From: Solanum dulcamara
Taxonomy: Eukaryota > Streptophyta > Magnoliopsida > Solanales > Solanaceae
Direction of reading: 5' to 3'
Length of the DNA: 64,000 nucleotides
Assembly: GCF_947179165.1 (NCBI RefSeq)
Contig: NC_077247.1
Span: forward strand, 45,800,935-45,864,934
Shown: in pieces, positions 36,858-49,877 of the stretch
How the letters are laid out: the number at the start of each line of letters is the position of its first letter
Numbering within the stretch: position 1 is the stretch's first letter
Program-made: the position numbers and the translations under genes
The notes under the pieces: generated by a model
What the model was told of the DNA's origin: nothing
The model's database searches: none
Seen by the model: the letters and a program-made list of their open reading frames with translations, nothing else

Positions 36858-39800
36858 TATCTAATAGACAAATGAAAACATGAACAAATGCTTTTCCGAA
36901 ATTTGAACCAAAAGTGTGTAATTTAAACGCTTTATTATTATGAGTTGAGGTGTTGAATTGCAATATAATTTAATTCGAATGTCTAAATGAAATATTCTAA
37001 CAAGTTTAAGGAGCTGACTATATATATATTAAGCCTTTGACTTAATTAAATCTTTTTGTTACAAGCCTATGAATATCTCAAAATTGTAAAGTTATCCCTA
37101 AAATAAGTAATGAAATGAGAAAAAGGCGGAATATATATATAAATGCTCTAGAAGTCGTATTATTATTGCATAAATAGAACGGCGGCCTCTTGCCTGCACA
37201 AATTAAAGTTTATCCTAGCCATGTGACTTGTGTTGTGAGTAATAAAAACTTAGGTCAAGTTAAAATAATAGTTTACTTAATTTACAAATGCCAACCACAG
37301 ATCTATATAATATATGTACTGAATTTTATCCATCTAGCCATGTGAGTATCAGTTGCTTCGAGTTTGGGGCTAGCTAGTTCTTGAGACCTGATGTACGTAT
37401 TTTATGTTATGAACGATAAAACACTTAATTTTAAGTGTTAAATTAGATCTACCTACTAATTAATTAATTAATTAGATATTCATATTTAGTTGGATACTTG
37501 GATTTGAGTCACAAAAAGGACATAAATAAATGAAAGATTTTAGAACATGTGCAAATTAAACTTTGTGCATGATTCATAATAATTAAGAGAAGTTCTGAAT
37601 ATAGATATGTAAAATATCTGTTTATTCTATTTTGAGCAAATCATATAAATATGATTATTTGCTTAGGGAGGAAAAAGTGTTATTACTCATCAGGGTTACG
37701 TTATAGTGAAGGCTTATATAATCGATTCCTATTTATTAAAGATGAAGTTGTAATTGTTGTGTATTTTATTCAGATGTAAATATTATATAAGACAACACAT
37801 AATAGTAACTCCAAATATATATATTAGAACAAAACGCTTATAGGATCCATCAAGAGAAGAACATATATCCTAGATCATTCAATTAATTAAACTCGGTGCA
37901 GGGAGAAAAGATGTAGGATTTGATCTTTATGGGTTATGAATATTAGGATTGCAATCTTAAGCGATACTAATTGAGTTTTAAATTTAATTTTTACGCACAA
38001 ATTTACCTCCGCCTTTTAATCGTTGTTTATTTATATTTTTGAACCTACAAAAGAAGAAAAAAATAAAGAGAAATCAAATCCATGCACACACACTCACGCA
38101 TGCAGATGATAATACTAAGTAGTTTTAATTAATTAATTCTAATTATTAAATGAAGGCAGTCAAGATTTAGTAATTTGACTTGATCTGAACCATATCTGAT
38201 CTTCCAGTTCCTAGGATACCAAACCATCTTGAGCATCTCCCATTTAAGTGCTCTGAAAGTTGATGTGACTAACGTAAACTAACTAAAATAATCATCATAT
38301 ATAGATCCAGAACCAGCATGATAACTTTTGTGATTAAACTATATCTCGAACTATGTAACTTTACTTTATGTAAATTGGTATAGAATTTTATACAATTATC
38401 CTATCATGCTGTTGTTATTGTTTTAAAAAAAGAGAATGTAGAGGTTGATAATTCGGATAAAAGATTAGTAGTAAATAGTTTTGTACATGTCTTATCTTTC
38501 ATGCTAACAGTATTGGTATTATTTTCGATATTTTTATTATTTTACTATATTTTCATATTTCTCATTCTTAATTTTTTATTACTATTTGTTGTCTCTTATT
38601 CCTTGGTTTTTACTATCTTGTTGTTGTTACTGCTTATGTCTCCATATATAATGTTGCGTTCTTACTTTAATTTCCTTGAGTCGTGTTTTATTGGAAACAG
38701 TCTTGCTACCCGTCAAGATAAAAATAAAATATTTTTAGAGAATTTTTATATGTTGAAAAAGTAGCGTTTGAAATCAATACAAAATGAAGTAGAAAAAAAC
38801 ATAGGATCCATCGGAAAAACAGGATGAGGAGCATGTGCAAATTTGTCATCACGTTACATGGCAATATATTTGGTGCCCTACGAAAGATGTACCAAAATAC
38901 TTGTGGGGAGTATGTCATGGGGAATACCTTCTTCCCAATTATGAAAATGCTAACGTAATATATAACTTGGATAAAATTTTCTTTGATTTTGCTATTCGTA
39001 AGAGAGAAATTAATATTAGGTGTTTCGAGTTAGTTTATATGCACCTGCTAATAATTTATCTTAAGTAAAAATTCTGATGAAGGGATTATTATTTTCAAAG
39101 AAACTTATCAAATTTCTATTGATAAATTTCATTAAGTTAATATGGACAAAATAAAATGAAATGGAAGGAGTAATTAATTGCTTTAAAGTCAGTGTTGCCG
39201 TTTATGTAAGAGGTGGAGAACATCATTTTAAAACGTTGGGAACTGAATAAGATGTCTAGTTCCAAAGAGACAATATCTTTGATTTGAGTACCAAAGTCTC
39301 CTAATCTTTTTTGCTTTTATGGGTAAATGTAATTAAATCTCTCATATCTGAAATTTCTCAAAGTTAATCATGTTTTTTCTTTGAAACAGAAGTACTCAAA
39401 ATGCACCTTTGCGGCCGCCGTCTCCTACTTAATTCCCCCCATCTTAGGGTGTAATTAGGGGATTATCTATGTGTAGCTTTATACAAGAATGTAGTTATTT
39501 ACTTTGTGGATAGCCATACCAATAAAAGTTTTGAAATATGAGAAAATAACAGGTGGATCAAACCGATTGGCTCGTATTCTCGTTTGGAGGAAAGGTGGAA
39601 AGAACTAAATCTTGATTGGTGTACTAAGGTGAGGCGACTACTTAATTTGTGTTTGGGTATACAATCACATACCTCGAAAAGAAGTCATAATCTACACTAA
39701 TTATAAATTAATAAATTAACTCAACTTTTAGGGAAGAGTGTCTCCCCCACCCCTCGCAAATTCAAGCAAAGTATAAAAAAATGGAATTAAAATTCATTTT

Positions 39801-40934
39801 GGAAAATTTTTGAGCATGAGTTATCAATTATTTAGCAGCAAGGACTCCGCAACTTTTAAAGAGGCAAATGGAATTTTGAATCTTTTACCTAAGTTGTCTT
39901 ACCGCAAATGATTATTTTTTTAAAAAAAGTTTATAGGACTATACTTTAAAATAACCTCGTAAATCCATCACTATATATACAAACGTTAAATATGTATTTA
40001 AGAGGGAAAGATGTAGAAAATAAAAGAACACAATAAATGAAAATTTGTTAGACCATCACAAAGGAGCAATTTGTTATTCCTAGTTTGCTTGTCCGTACAC
40101 GTGTGTATGATCATGCTTTGATAATCATATGCCACATTTAGTTACTATCTTATAATCCTACAATATAAACACATTAGGTCACATGTATTATTGATGGGCT
40201 TAATTACAAACACCAAAATTGAAGTGAAGCCCACCTTTGACATACCTAAAGTGAAAAATCCACAAGACAGTTTGTTACTATAGGTGCTGAATAAAACCTA
40301 GCCACTATAGTTGGAAGCAATAAACTCACTGCTAGAATTCATGGAATCTCTTAACGAAGTAAAGAGTACTTTATATGTCCAATTCGGTTTAACCAAGTAA
40401 AGTGTACTTAATACGATAATTAGAAGCATAGAATACAGAATTAGGTAGACTTATGAGTTAACTAATGATAAAGAAACGGCCAACTCAAGTACACAGAGGT
40501 AGATTGCTCAACTCAAAATTGACAAATTTCTGCAGCACTAGTACATATAAACCCCTTAATCAGGAGTACAGAACATCACTCCAAACCCCTTATCGCGAAT
40601 ATAAGGGAGTAGGAGCTCAAGAATTTAAAGAGTATACAATAAAGTTTTGCTCATCTGCTTTGCCAACAAGTCAAAAAGAGCATCTGGGGAGAGAATTTTT
40701 AGACAAAATGTACTTATGAAATTGAAACTTATGCTAAGGCCTCTTCAAGCTAGAGATATTATGTCCAAAAAAATACCATGGTGCATGTTGCTGTGGCAAA
40801 GACGATTCTTGATGTCTTGAAACGGGGACCATAATGCATAAAACGAAATGAATGTTTAAGAAAAATGACTTGTGAGAGCAATTTACACCATTTACATTCT
40901 CAATGAAGCATGAACACTTGATTATATTGCCTTC
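36858..40934. other. Intergenic region, no gene supported
   Basis: Several short frames (38501-38764, 38835-39068, 40465-40719) show no motif and have AT-biased, low-complexity translations. A degenerate hAT-MITE-like segment may lie near 37905-38035 (gatttgatctttatgggtta, cctccgcctttt). The last few hundred bases (about 40500-40934) probably include the 3'UTR of the minus-strand UBTD-type gene. Confidence 0.45.
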
Positions 40935-43900
40935 TCAGTTTTCACCAGTCAAATTTGTTGGTTCGCTCAAAACATATTTGGGCAACTCATACTTGGCACC
41001 TGCATTAGAAGAATTAATATTAACTGAGATTCTCACGAATGGAAGTTGGAGGTGTTTAGCGACATGTACTACAAACCTCTCTCATCATAGCAGACTGTTA
41101 AATCAGGGGCTTGAACAATTATCCCAGCGCTGTCCACAATTGTTTGTGCAAGGCTTACGTCTGCCTCTGTAGCAGCACGTAGCGCATCCCAGATCTCTGA
41201 AAATGGAGTATAATATGTTGTAAGAAAAAATCTTTTCATATACTATACTGTTGGGGAATGGACCCTCCTACTACAAGTATACTATTACCTTAGCATCAGT
41301 TAATACTTTCAATAGCTTCATTTCAATCTCTAAATTTTAACAATAACCACCAGAAAAAAGAAATCATATGGCTGGTGTCACATTCATTCACAACGTGAAA
41401 ATATGAGGTTCAATGCATTGAATGGTATCTCAATTATGATGATCTGAAAACTAATTAATAGTGAGGCTTACTAGAGAGCTTTCCCGACTTCTTCTGAATA
41501 TACAAGCTCCTTGCCATTGGTGCAATCAGAAAGGGTTCTCTTGAAAGCAGACATTAGCTTCCCATTTTTTTTAAAAAAAAGAAAGTTACTCCTTTTCTGT
41601 CTTTCATTAATATCATTTAATTAGAAGTTGAAATTGCTTATTCCATTAGCTGATGTGCCTTGTTTTAATGAACTATTTGAAAGAAACAATGCAGCTTTCT
41701 TTCTAACAATATGGAAAGGCAAAACAGATCTGGAGATGGGTATGTTTCTTCCTGCAGCAACTTTGCCAAACTGAGGGCACCAAAACGCTATCAAGGATCA
41801 TTAAGGTTGTTATCTCAGGAGCAAATTAGGAATTTACTTCTTGAAATGATCATGTTATCTGAGAACAGCCAATAAGGGCACAACAACAACAACAACCCAG
41901 TGAAATCCCACACTGTGGGGTCTGGGGAGGGTAGAGTGTACGCAGACCTGACTCCTACCAACGTAGGACGGCTGTTTCCAGAACAGCCAATAAGGGCACA
42001 ATACTTAAAATTAGATGTAGCATGCATATTAAAAGATATCATACTCAGCTTGATTTTCACAAATTTAAAGTCATTTTTTTCTGAAAGAAATATCCAAGTT
42101 ACTAACTACTGGAGCCAGATCGTTATGAGAAAGCTTTAATGCATGATATAAAACCTCCTAAAGTACCAAACTTAGAGCAACTTATCATCAAGACAGATTC
42201 TTTTGATCCATACGTAAGCAGTTCCTACTTCCTACACATCAGACATCATCACATGTGTATTCTAGAGTTAACAATTGGCCTATCACTAACAGGTTGCTCA
42301 AATAAAAACACAAGAGGCCTATTGTACCGTAACCAGATCACACATCCAGCTCTATTGAACCAGAGATTCCAGAAACTTGCAGAAGCTAGTAAAAGTTATC
42401 AAGAAATTTACCTTTTCGTCCCCCATAGTGTGGCGCAGTGTCCCAGAATTCATCACGCATCTGTACAAGCTGAGCTCTTGTTATCGGTTCTGAATGTTTC
42501 CAAGGCTTTGGTTTTCTTATCTTCTTAACAGTTTCTGCAAATGAAGGAGTAAGACAAGATGTAGGTGAAGTATAATACTTATAATTGAAACATATATCTA
42601 ATATGAGCAGCATTCAAGTATTAACATAACAATTTAATATTGAAACCTCTACTAGGAGAATGGAGAACAACTCTTAAAAGATAAATAATTTTTCACGTGG
42701 TTACCGGAAATTTAACATCCATCCTTAATGCTCTGAACTCTGTTAGAACAAATAATCTGATACAATTCCAGAATTAAAATCCTTATTTCCAGAATCCCTT
42801 TTTTGAATATTCCTCAGATCCTATATCAACCCTCTATTATAAATTTTCAATTCATTTTGTTCTTTATTTCTCTAAATATGGACAATCCTCTTAATAACAA
42901 TCTCTCTGCTTCACATTGGCCTACTTAGACACTAGAGCCGTATAGTGTTATTCTATCTTTTGCTACTGCAGTTAGGTACACAAGCATATATCTATGAGCA
43001 CATATGACATTATACAAGTTCATGTTTGTTGGAACTAAGAAAAGAAAATAACATTGTGTTCTTTTGGAATGGATCTCATGAAGAATGAAGCCACCACTGA
43101 CTTCTCTGGGTTAAGACGTTGAGTAAAGGAGTAGGATGATAATAGAGGAACTTACAGCCTCATAAAGTAGTCTGGATGACCAAAGGCAAATTTCCTGACA
43201 AAAGCAAGGAAACAAACAATAGCCACTTACCCACTATTCAGTTCTTATAATGAATGTGATTGACGGAGGCACCATCTTTGCAAGATGATGTGGACAAGCT
43301 AGCTGTTTGGAGGAAAATTCTTCAAATGAAAGGACAAAGAACGGGAAAAAAGATAAAGAAAAAGGCTACTGGGTTGCTTAATGCTTTTGTCCAAAAGTAG
43401 GGGAAGACAAAAAGGTGAGAACAAGGTTTTTTGTTTTTTGTATCCTTGATGATGTAATTAAAATAAATAGAATTCTATCTGCAATGTAACAAGGGGAAAG
43501 GATAAAAGTCAAATATCCCAAAGTTGGAGGGTCAAAAGTTGTCCATTGCATAAATATCCCAACGTATCTAGAATTCTTAATTCATCGAACCCCCTTATTG
43601 GGAGTAAGGTGGACCCAAATCATAATGCTCACTAACAGCCACCAAAAATGAGTTATATTGGCATGATAAATTGGCACTAGAATTTGCTTTTGGGTGTAAG
43701 GTGGTCCCACATTTTTGGATTGTTTAATCACACTATAATTTTGTTAATCATGCACTGCTCCTCCTTTAAAACCAGAATCTTCACTTTAGAAATAAAGCTT
43801 TAGCGCATCTCTTTTCCTTTTCCAAAGTTCCTTACAACATTTCAGGACATAGACCAGTATCCTCCCATGCTTTAAATTAAATTAGACAACATGCAAAGGA

Positions 43901-46605
43901 CAAAGACACATATCTGAGAACAAATGCCTCTAAAAAGTAGATAGTAACATCACTAGTGATCTAACACTGATCTAGACTATCTTTTTAGGAATATAACTCT
44001 ACTAGAATGCACTGCAAAGAGACAAATGATACAACATTTAATTAGATAAAGAACAAGCTACATGGATCTGTTCGAACAGTAGAACTAAAAAATCATCAAT
44101 GCTTCAATATAACATTCTGCAACACATTCTGCAGGTGATGAAGAATATCAGCAACAATAGAAAGAACCATGCCTCTTATGAGCGGAAAAGAAACATAGAC
44201 TAGAAGGATCATTTATAAAAGGGAATTTAGTCCGGAATAATAGAAAGTTGTAGATCATTCTTAAAGAAAATAATAGACAGTTGTAGATCATTGAATATGA
44301 AAGAATAGTACAGCACATTCTCATAACAAAAGCCTAAGAAGGTAATGAGAAATCAATTATAGCAAAACAGAAAAATATGAGGCAACGCAAAATACCTAGA
44401 ACTTTTACTAAAAGCTTAAGCCAGCATAGCAATAAGTACAACTTATCAAGGAAAACAAACAGAGCTAAATTGCAAGTCCACAAACAAAACCAAAAGTCCT
44501 GCGTAATTGATTAGTAAAGAAGTGAAGCAACACCGGCATACAAACTTAACAGGTTGTGAATTGGAAAATATGTTGAATTGCAAAGCTAACAAACTTCAGA
44601 TCATACAAACAAATGCTAAATCTTTACCATATGTTCATCAACACAACCTTTAAGAAAATGAGCAACAGCCAGCAGTGCATCTTTCCATACCATTGAAAAA
44701 AAAGGATTTATTCAGACAAAAAGTAACCATACAAAGTTCAATAGAGAAAAAAGCTTTTCCAAGTGCATTTACATATTCAGTGTCGCTCCATACGAGGCCG
44801 ATCCGATCTCCATTGTATAGCCCTTCAAGTGCTGATAGACCGCGAGCTCCTGTTATTAAGATAAACTTTTATCTGATTTGATTATTTGAGTTAATCTCTT
44901 TCAGAGGAAAGAATCAAAACAGTCGACTAGCATGCGTGAACTCTGATAATTAGGAATTGAAGATCAAATCTTAAAAAATCTAATGATGAAAGTACTCTAG
45001 ATTTTGACAAAAACTCCAATATTGTCTACCATCTCCATTTTATCGGCTAAAATCTTTAACTTATCAACACTGACTTGATCTAAGAGACTAACACACATTC
45101 TTCATTAAACATGTTTTTTTTCCATCAACACTACCAAACCATGTTGTTTTTCAGTCCTTTCCTTCTGCTCCTTTATTCAAGTTCTGTCATTCTTATTTCA
45201 TATCTATCTTATTTGAGTAAACTTTCCTCTAGATTAAGCATTATTTTTCAGTTGCCTAACATTTTACATTTACTGATACATGATTATTCATTGGGTAATA
45301 TGATCTCCTTTCAATTTCATTGAGTACATCTATTTAAGAAGCAGGTAAATATACTTGGACGACCTATTGCCAATGCATATATTTTGATTTATTTCTGCAT
45401 CTTTGTCTATAAGTCTTCCAAGTATCTAATTTATTGCTTGAGGGTATTCCTGACTCAAATAACACACTCCGTCTATTCAAATGCACCTAGCTCTTCTTCC
45501 AGTTAAATCTTCTTTAGATACAACTTACTGTTGGACTAATGCAAGTGATAAGGAGTAGTGATTTCTCTTTATCAAAGAGAAAAGGAATAGTGATGTCTCT
45601 TTATCAAATGTAAAGGAAAGAACAAAGAACAGTTCAATAAATTGGACAACCAATTTACCACAATAGTTTCTCCACCTATTCTTCATTGTCAAATTCATAT
45701 TTTAAGTCAATAAGCAACGCATCATCATCCCCACAACTACAACCTACCCATTAGTATCAAACAAACACAATATCTAAAAAAAATGGAACTTACAATTACA
45801 TAACTAGTACTAATACCTACCCAATAAGTAATTCATCACTAATTATCCATTATCAAATGTCACTTACTTGAGCCCCAATTAATGAGTCAAATAACCAGAA
45901 AAACAATTGAAAGTTTTCCCCGTGAAAGGCAAAATCATCCAAAGCCATATATCAGTATAACCAATTGAAGATCTCCAAAAATTACTAAAACAGTCAATTT
46001 CACCAATAATACGTGGAAAACAATCAACTTCCAAAACAAATGCAATCTTTGAAAGTGGAATTACACAAAAGACACACATTTTATGTCTGGAAAACCAAAT
46101 GGGTATCTCTAAAAGTTGAAGAAAACAATAATTTCACCAAGAAAGATAGCAATCAACTTCAAACACAAACGAAACACAGCGAAAACTCACTTCAATCAGG
46201 AAAACCAAATGGGCATCCTTAAAAGTTGAAGAAAACAATAATTTCACCAAGAAAGAAAGCAATCAACTTCAAACACAAACGAAACACAGCGAAAACTCAC
46301 TTCCTACATCAGGAAACCAAATGGGTATCACAAAAAGTTGAAGAAAACAATAATTTCACCAAGAAAGAACGCAATCAACTTCAAACACAAACGAAACACT
46401 GCGAAAACTCACTTCATGCTTCAGGAAACCAAATGGGTATCACTAAAAATTGAAGAAAACAATAACTTCATCAAGAAAGATAGCAATCAACTTCAAACAC
46501 TGCGAAAACTGGCTTCATACATCAGGAAACCAAATGGTCATCACTAAAAATTGGTGAAAAAAAATTACCATCTCCTTTGGAACGTGAGGATCCAGCGCAG
46601 CCCAT
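40935..46605 (-). CDS. UBTD-type ubiquitin domain-containing protein (N-terminal domain only)
   Basis: Minus-strand exons: 46605-46569, 42534-42412, 41196-41077, 40999-40935 (TGA 40937-40935). Phases join to 114 codons plus stop, about the usual length of the short plant form. The protein starts MGCAGSSRSKGD; Gly2 followed by Cys3 is a likely N-myristoylation plus palmitoylation site, suggesting membrane attachment. Next come the conserved RKPKPWKHSEPIT, DEFWDTAPHYGGRK, EIWDALRAAT and the C-terminal YELPKYVLSEPTNL. In animals this domain of UBTD1/2 contacts ubiquitin E2/E3 machinery and is followed by a ubiquitin-like fold, which is absent here. The plant role is not established. Intron 1 is about 4 kb and begins with a minisatellite. 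Confidence 0.93.
41883..41979 (-). mobile_element. Tiny 5'-truncated LINE (or SINE) 3' end with 21-bp target duplication
   Basis: The plus strand shows a (CAA)n run, then cccagtgaaatcccacactg, gtggggtctggggagggta and cgcagacctgactcctac. This is the reverse complement of the (TTG)n-tailed 3' end shared by Solanaceae LINEs and SINEs, seen also at 56353. A perfect 21-bp direct duplication flanks it (41862-41882 and 41980-42000). Only about 97 bp was inserted, in intron 2 of the UBTD-type gene and in the same orientation as the gene. Confidence 0.9.
44773..44849 (-). other. Candidate cryptic or poison exon in UBTD intron 1
   Basis: A 77-base GC-rich block (gctcgcggtc, gatcggatcggcctcgta) stands out from the AT-rich intron. 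On the minus strand it is bordered by aataacag and gtaaat, usable splice sites. Joined to exon 1 it stays open (starting ARGLSALEG), but its length shifts exon 2 to a stop within six codons, so inclusion would truncate the protein. No database or transcript support was available. Confidence 0.25.
46050..46560. repeat. Minisatellite, about 111-bp unit x 4-5
   Basis: The word ccaaatggg (or ccaaatggt in the last copy) recurs at 46095, 46205, 46317, 46429 and 46530 (spacings 110, 112, 112, 101). Each unit also holds gaagaaaacaataatttcac, aagaaag and caatcaacttcaaacac. The array ends 8 bases from the splice donor of UBTD exon 1. Several overlapping plus-strand frames here are repeat artefacts. Confidence 0.93.
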
Positions 46606-46817
46606 AATAAGAGAGTAGCCCAAAAATCCAGTATCCAGGAACAGCTGAGCCGATCTCGAGAGTGAAATTCCCAGTCAATGGTTGACAACTATGTGTTGAT
46701 GGGGAGAAGTTTTATATGCAAAAAGGGGAAATTTTGAATTGCTTTGTGATTCTTCTGAGGAGTATTATTGCGTGCTCATATCTCTTACAGTGACACTATG
46801 TACTATATATACTAATT
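46606..46817 (-). promoter_or_regulatory. 5'UTR and probable core promoter of the UBTD-type gene
   Basis: The sequence upstream of the ATG on the minus strand is moderately GC-rich to about 46690, as expected of a leader. A TATA-like tgcatataaaacttctcc (reverse complement near 46708-46725) lies about 105-120 bases before the ATG. Confidence 0.45.
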
Positions 46818-47140
46818 ATTTTTGTTCTCATTTACTTATCAAAAAACAATTTAATTTAATTTTTCATTTTACTTGTTAAATTTGATAAATTAAAAAGGTA
46901 CAATTTTTTTTATTTATTATATCCTCAATTTATTAAGAGAATTAATATCTTTAAAATATGTAGAATTTTTTGAAATCTTGATCAATTTATTTATAAACTT
47001 AGAGTATCAAATATTTTGAAATTTGGATTATGACTTTAATGATTAATAAAAATAAAATAATAAATTTACTATATCAATCATTGATTTCTTAATAGGTGTG
47101 TCAAATCAAAATTTAACAAATAAAAGGAAACGAAGAGAAT
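46818..47140. repeat. Decayed Stowaway-like MITE, family A copy 5
   Basis: The order of family A words is kept: ttctcatttacttatcaaaa, ttacttgttaaatttgataa, tatcctcaatttattaa, aggtgtgtcaaatcaaaat and gaaacgaagagaata. A small inserted or altered part lies near 46970-47040. Confidence 0.6.
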
Positions 47141-47271
47141 ATATAGAGTAGCTTTTTCTTCTCTTTGTTTTTGTACTAAGGCTAGAACTTCGATTTTGGG
47201 TGAGATTAGAAATTTGTTTTTCTAGTGTACATCTACATAGAACTCTTCTTGGATAATTGTTACCCATAGTT

Positions 47272-47520
47272 ATACTCTCTACATCGGCTAGCTTTATTTG
47301 TTCGCTATATTATTTTTAATGAAATATTTAATAATATTTGTTCAGTTTATAAAATTAATAAATAATTTATTATATTGTGTCTATTTTATCTTTTTCATTA
47401 AATACTATTTATTTTTTAATATTTACACTTATATTTAATAAGGGTAATTTGATAAAATTACTCCTTCTGCTTTTTAATTCATATGTCAAGTCAATAGTGG
47501 ATAACTATTATATTATTGGA
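47272..47520. repeat. MITE-like element, uninterrupted relative of 34608-35115
   Basis: Shared ordered words are ttgttcgctatattattt, ttgttcagtttataaaatta, gtgtctattttatc, ttaaatactatttatt, atatgtcaagtcaatagtgg. It lacks the nested MITE. Confidence 0.6.
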
Positions 47521-47609
47521 CAAAGCGAGCATAATATATTGTATTATATTGAATTGTTTAAATAATTACAATATTTGATTATAATATGTACTTTTCCGTC
47601 GTTACAAGA

Positions 47610-47610
<1 letters not shown>

Positions 47611-47673
<63 letters not shown>
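47611..47673. repeat. (ATT)21 microsatellite
   Basis: An uninterrupted run of 21 ATT units. Confidence 0.98.
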
Positions 47674-48854
47674 TGTGTATCTCATGAGGGTGCAGTGTGT
47701 AGAGGTTGTATATGTGTATTAAATGTGAATGTATATGATTAATCGAAATGAAGATGTTATTGACACTAGTATTACGATATGGTGTGTTTAAATGAAAAAT
47801 ATTAGTATATATTATAATTTCTACATAAAGTAAGTACTAATTAATAATTTGCATATTTAATAATTATTGTGTGTTGGTGGTATAATTTGTCGATGGGAGG
47901 AAGAAAAGAATAATAAATCAAGTACTATTATCAAGTGTTAATGTTTATACTTATTAAGTTATTTTATAAATTTGAATTGAGTGTAAGTTAAATTTATTTT
48001 GAATTTAATATTGTTAGTGTATTTGTCTTTCAATTCAATTTTTCAATTTCATCTTCTAGTTATCAATTCAAATGTTGTATTCTTTATAGATTTTTTTATA
48101 TATAAAAGAAGGAAAAAACGTAATGTTATACATATTTGGTAGTTTTGTGGCATACTTAAAGAAACATGGAATAAGCATGCATTTATGAGTTTATGGATAT
48201 TTGAAAATTAATTTATTCCCCATGTATTGGGAAGGTTCCTCATATATTGGGCAATAGTTAATAAATAAATTGATAAGCATAATTTAAACTTTGGAAGGAA
48301 ATGGTAAAAATGTCCAAAAAAAACTAGTTTATAATGTGAAAGTGTCTTTTTATCATTTTGGCTAAATTTGGGCCAATTTTTTTTGGCCGAAAAGATTTTT
48401 CCAAAATTTCTGCTATATAAAAGTGTGAGTGATAATTTTGGTATCAACATGTGTGTTTGTTGGATTTAAAATTCAAAATGAGGATAATTATGTCATTTAA
48501 CTAATATTTCAATAGCTACTTTTGTCTACTTTTGTCGATTGCTATAATTTTGTTAGAACGATGGTCTGGTATAATGTGCTATGCGCTTTAAATAATGTAC
48601 ATTTGATAGCAGTATCGGAGCCACCTTATAGTTAGAAAGTTCATCCTAATCTCCTTCAACATAAATTATATTATTTATATATGATTAAAGTAATTTTTTA
48701 TGCATATATAGTAAATGTCTAATCTTCTTTAATTAGTTCGTGTGTCTACTTCTTCAAATTTTGAATTCTCTTAATCAAAATCCTGCTTATGTCACTGTTT
48801 GATAGTAATGTCGAAGCTACTCCTTCTCATTAAGTAGCATCCATTACCAACAAA
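47674..48854. other. Noncoding intergenic region
   Basis: No gene was recognised; AT-rich. Confidence 0.45.
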
Positions 48855-49028
48855 GGGTGTGGTGCAGTGGTGAGACTATTTTATTCTTAAACAGAGGTCT
48901 CAGGTTTGAGCTTTGATATAGAAATAACCTTATTGAGAGCGTCACGCCCGAATGGACCTTACAATGCACGATTCGAATTTAGTCAAAACTCTATAGGTTT
49001 CGGACACTGGGTGGGAAACAAAAAAAAT
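48855..49028 (+). mobile_element. tRNA-derived SINE
   Basis: The A box ggtgtggtgcagtggtgaga and the B box ggtctcaggtttgagc are separated by the usual distance. The SINE body follows (aaccttattgagagcgtcac, gcccgaatggacctta) and ends ggacactgggtgggaaac with an A-run. The layout matches a Solanaceae SINE family. Possible decayed target copies are tagcatccatt on the left and tagtatgcatt on the right. Confidence 0.85.
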
Positions 49029-49525
49029 AGTATGCATTGAATTAGTAGGTCCCACTTGAATTTGTTTTTATATACTTGTCAGGTGGCTTTACATTGGAGT
49101 TTAACTCATTTTCTTTTTGTAATTGATCAAGAAAAAACTATTTTATCTTAAGTTAAAAGGATTTTTCAAAATATTTCAAAGACACTTTATAGAATGTAAT
49201 AAACACAAAATATATGAAGAGATATTTTAAAAATTTACCCTCATAAAGTTTTGTTACATTTAAACAAAAACTTAAATTTAAATTAAAGACATTTTGTTAT
49301 TTAGGCTATATTTTGTATTACTTTCAATATATTCCAATATAGCGTAGCAATATATATACACTTACGTAACACAATGATAATTGAATAATTTAATAATAAA
49401 TATTTCATAAGAAAAGAATAACTTGTTTCAATCTCAAAAAAGATAAATTTTAACCCTAAAATAAGTTTGATAAAAAAATATAATTTTTTTATGACAATAA
49501 ACAAATATAATTAATTGAAGATTAA

Positions 49526-49877
49526 ATACCTTAATTATGCAACTAAAATTTAAATATATTAATAACTAAAAGTGCTAATGTTTCACAAATTATTTCAAAA
49601 CAAAAAAATGACTCGCAATATCATGGGTCATTTACAATTTTCTGCGTCTTTTGTGTTGTCTATAATTTATATACTGCATAATATATACATTTTTTGCGAA
49701 ATACCTAAATTATGCAACTAAAATTTAAGTATATTAATAACTAAAAGTGCTAATGTTTCACAAATTATTTCAAAATAAAAAAATGACTCGCAATATCATG
49801 GGTCATTTATAATTTTCTGCGTATTTTGTGTTGTCTTTAATTTATATACCGCATAATATATACATATTTTGCGAAAC
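49526..49877. repeat. 175-bp tandem duplication
   Basis: Copies begin at 49526 and 49701 (atacct) and run through actcgcaatatcatgggtca and tgcgaaa. They differ at only a few positions. It is noncoding. Confidence 0.93.

Larger units (their letters stand above)
42535..46568 (-). other. Intron 1 of the UBTD-type gene
   Basis: A 4.0-kb intron, donor g|gtaattt at 46568 and acceptor ttgcag at 42535. Most of it is AT-rich with no coding content. It contains the minisatellite at its 5' end and a candidate cryptic exon (44773-44849). The large first intron next to a 37-base coding exon fits a regulatory leader-type intron, by inference. Confidence 0.75.

Noticed and set aside
38501..39068. Two short plus-strand frames, one highly hydrophobic
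   Set aside because: The hydrophobic translation comes from T-rich DNA. No signal peptide or family motif was seen.
46013..46547. Three overlapping plus-strand frames with KKTIISPRK-type repeats
   Set aside because: They arise from the 111-bp intronic minisatellite on the strand opposite the UBTD-type gene.
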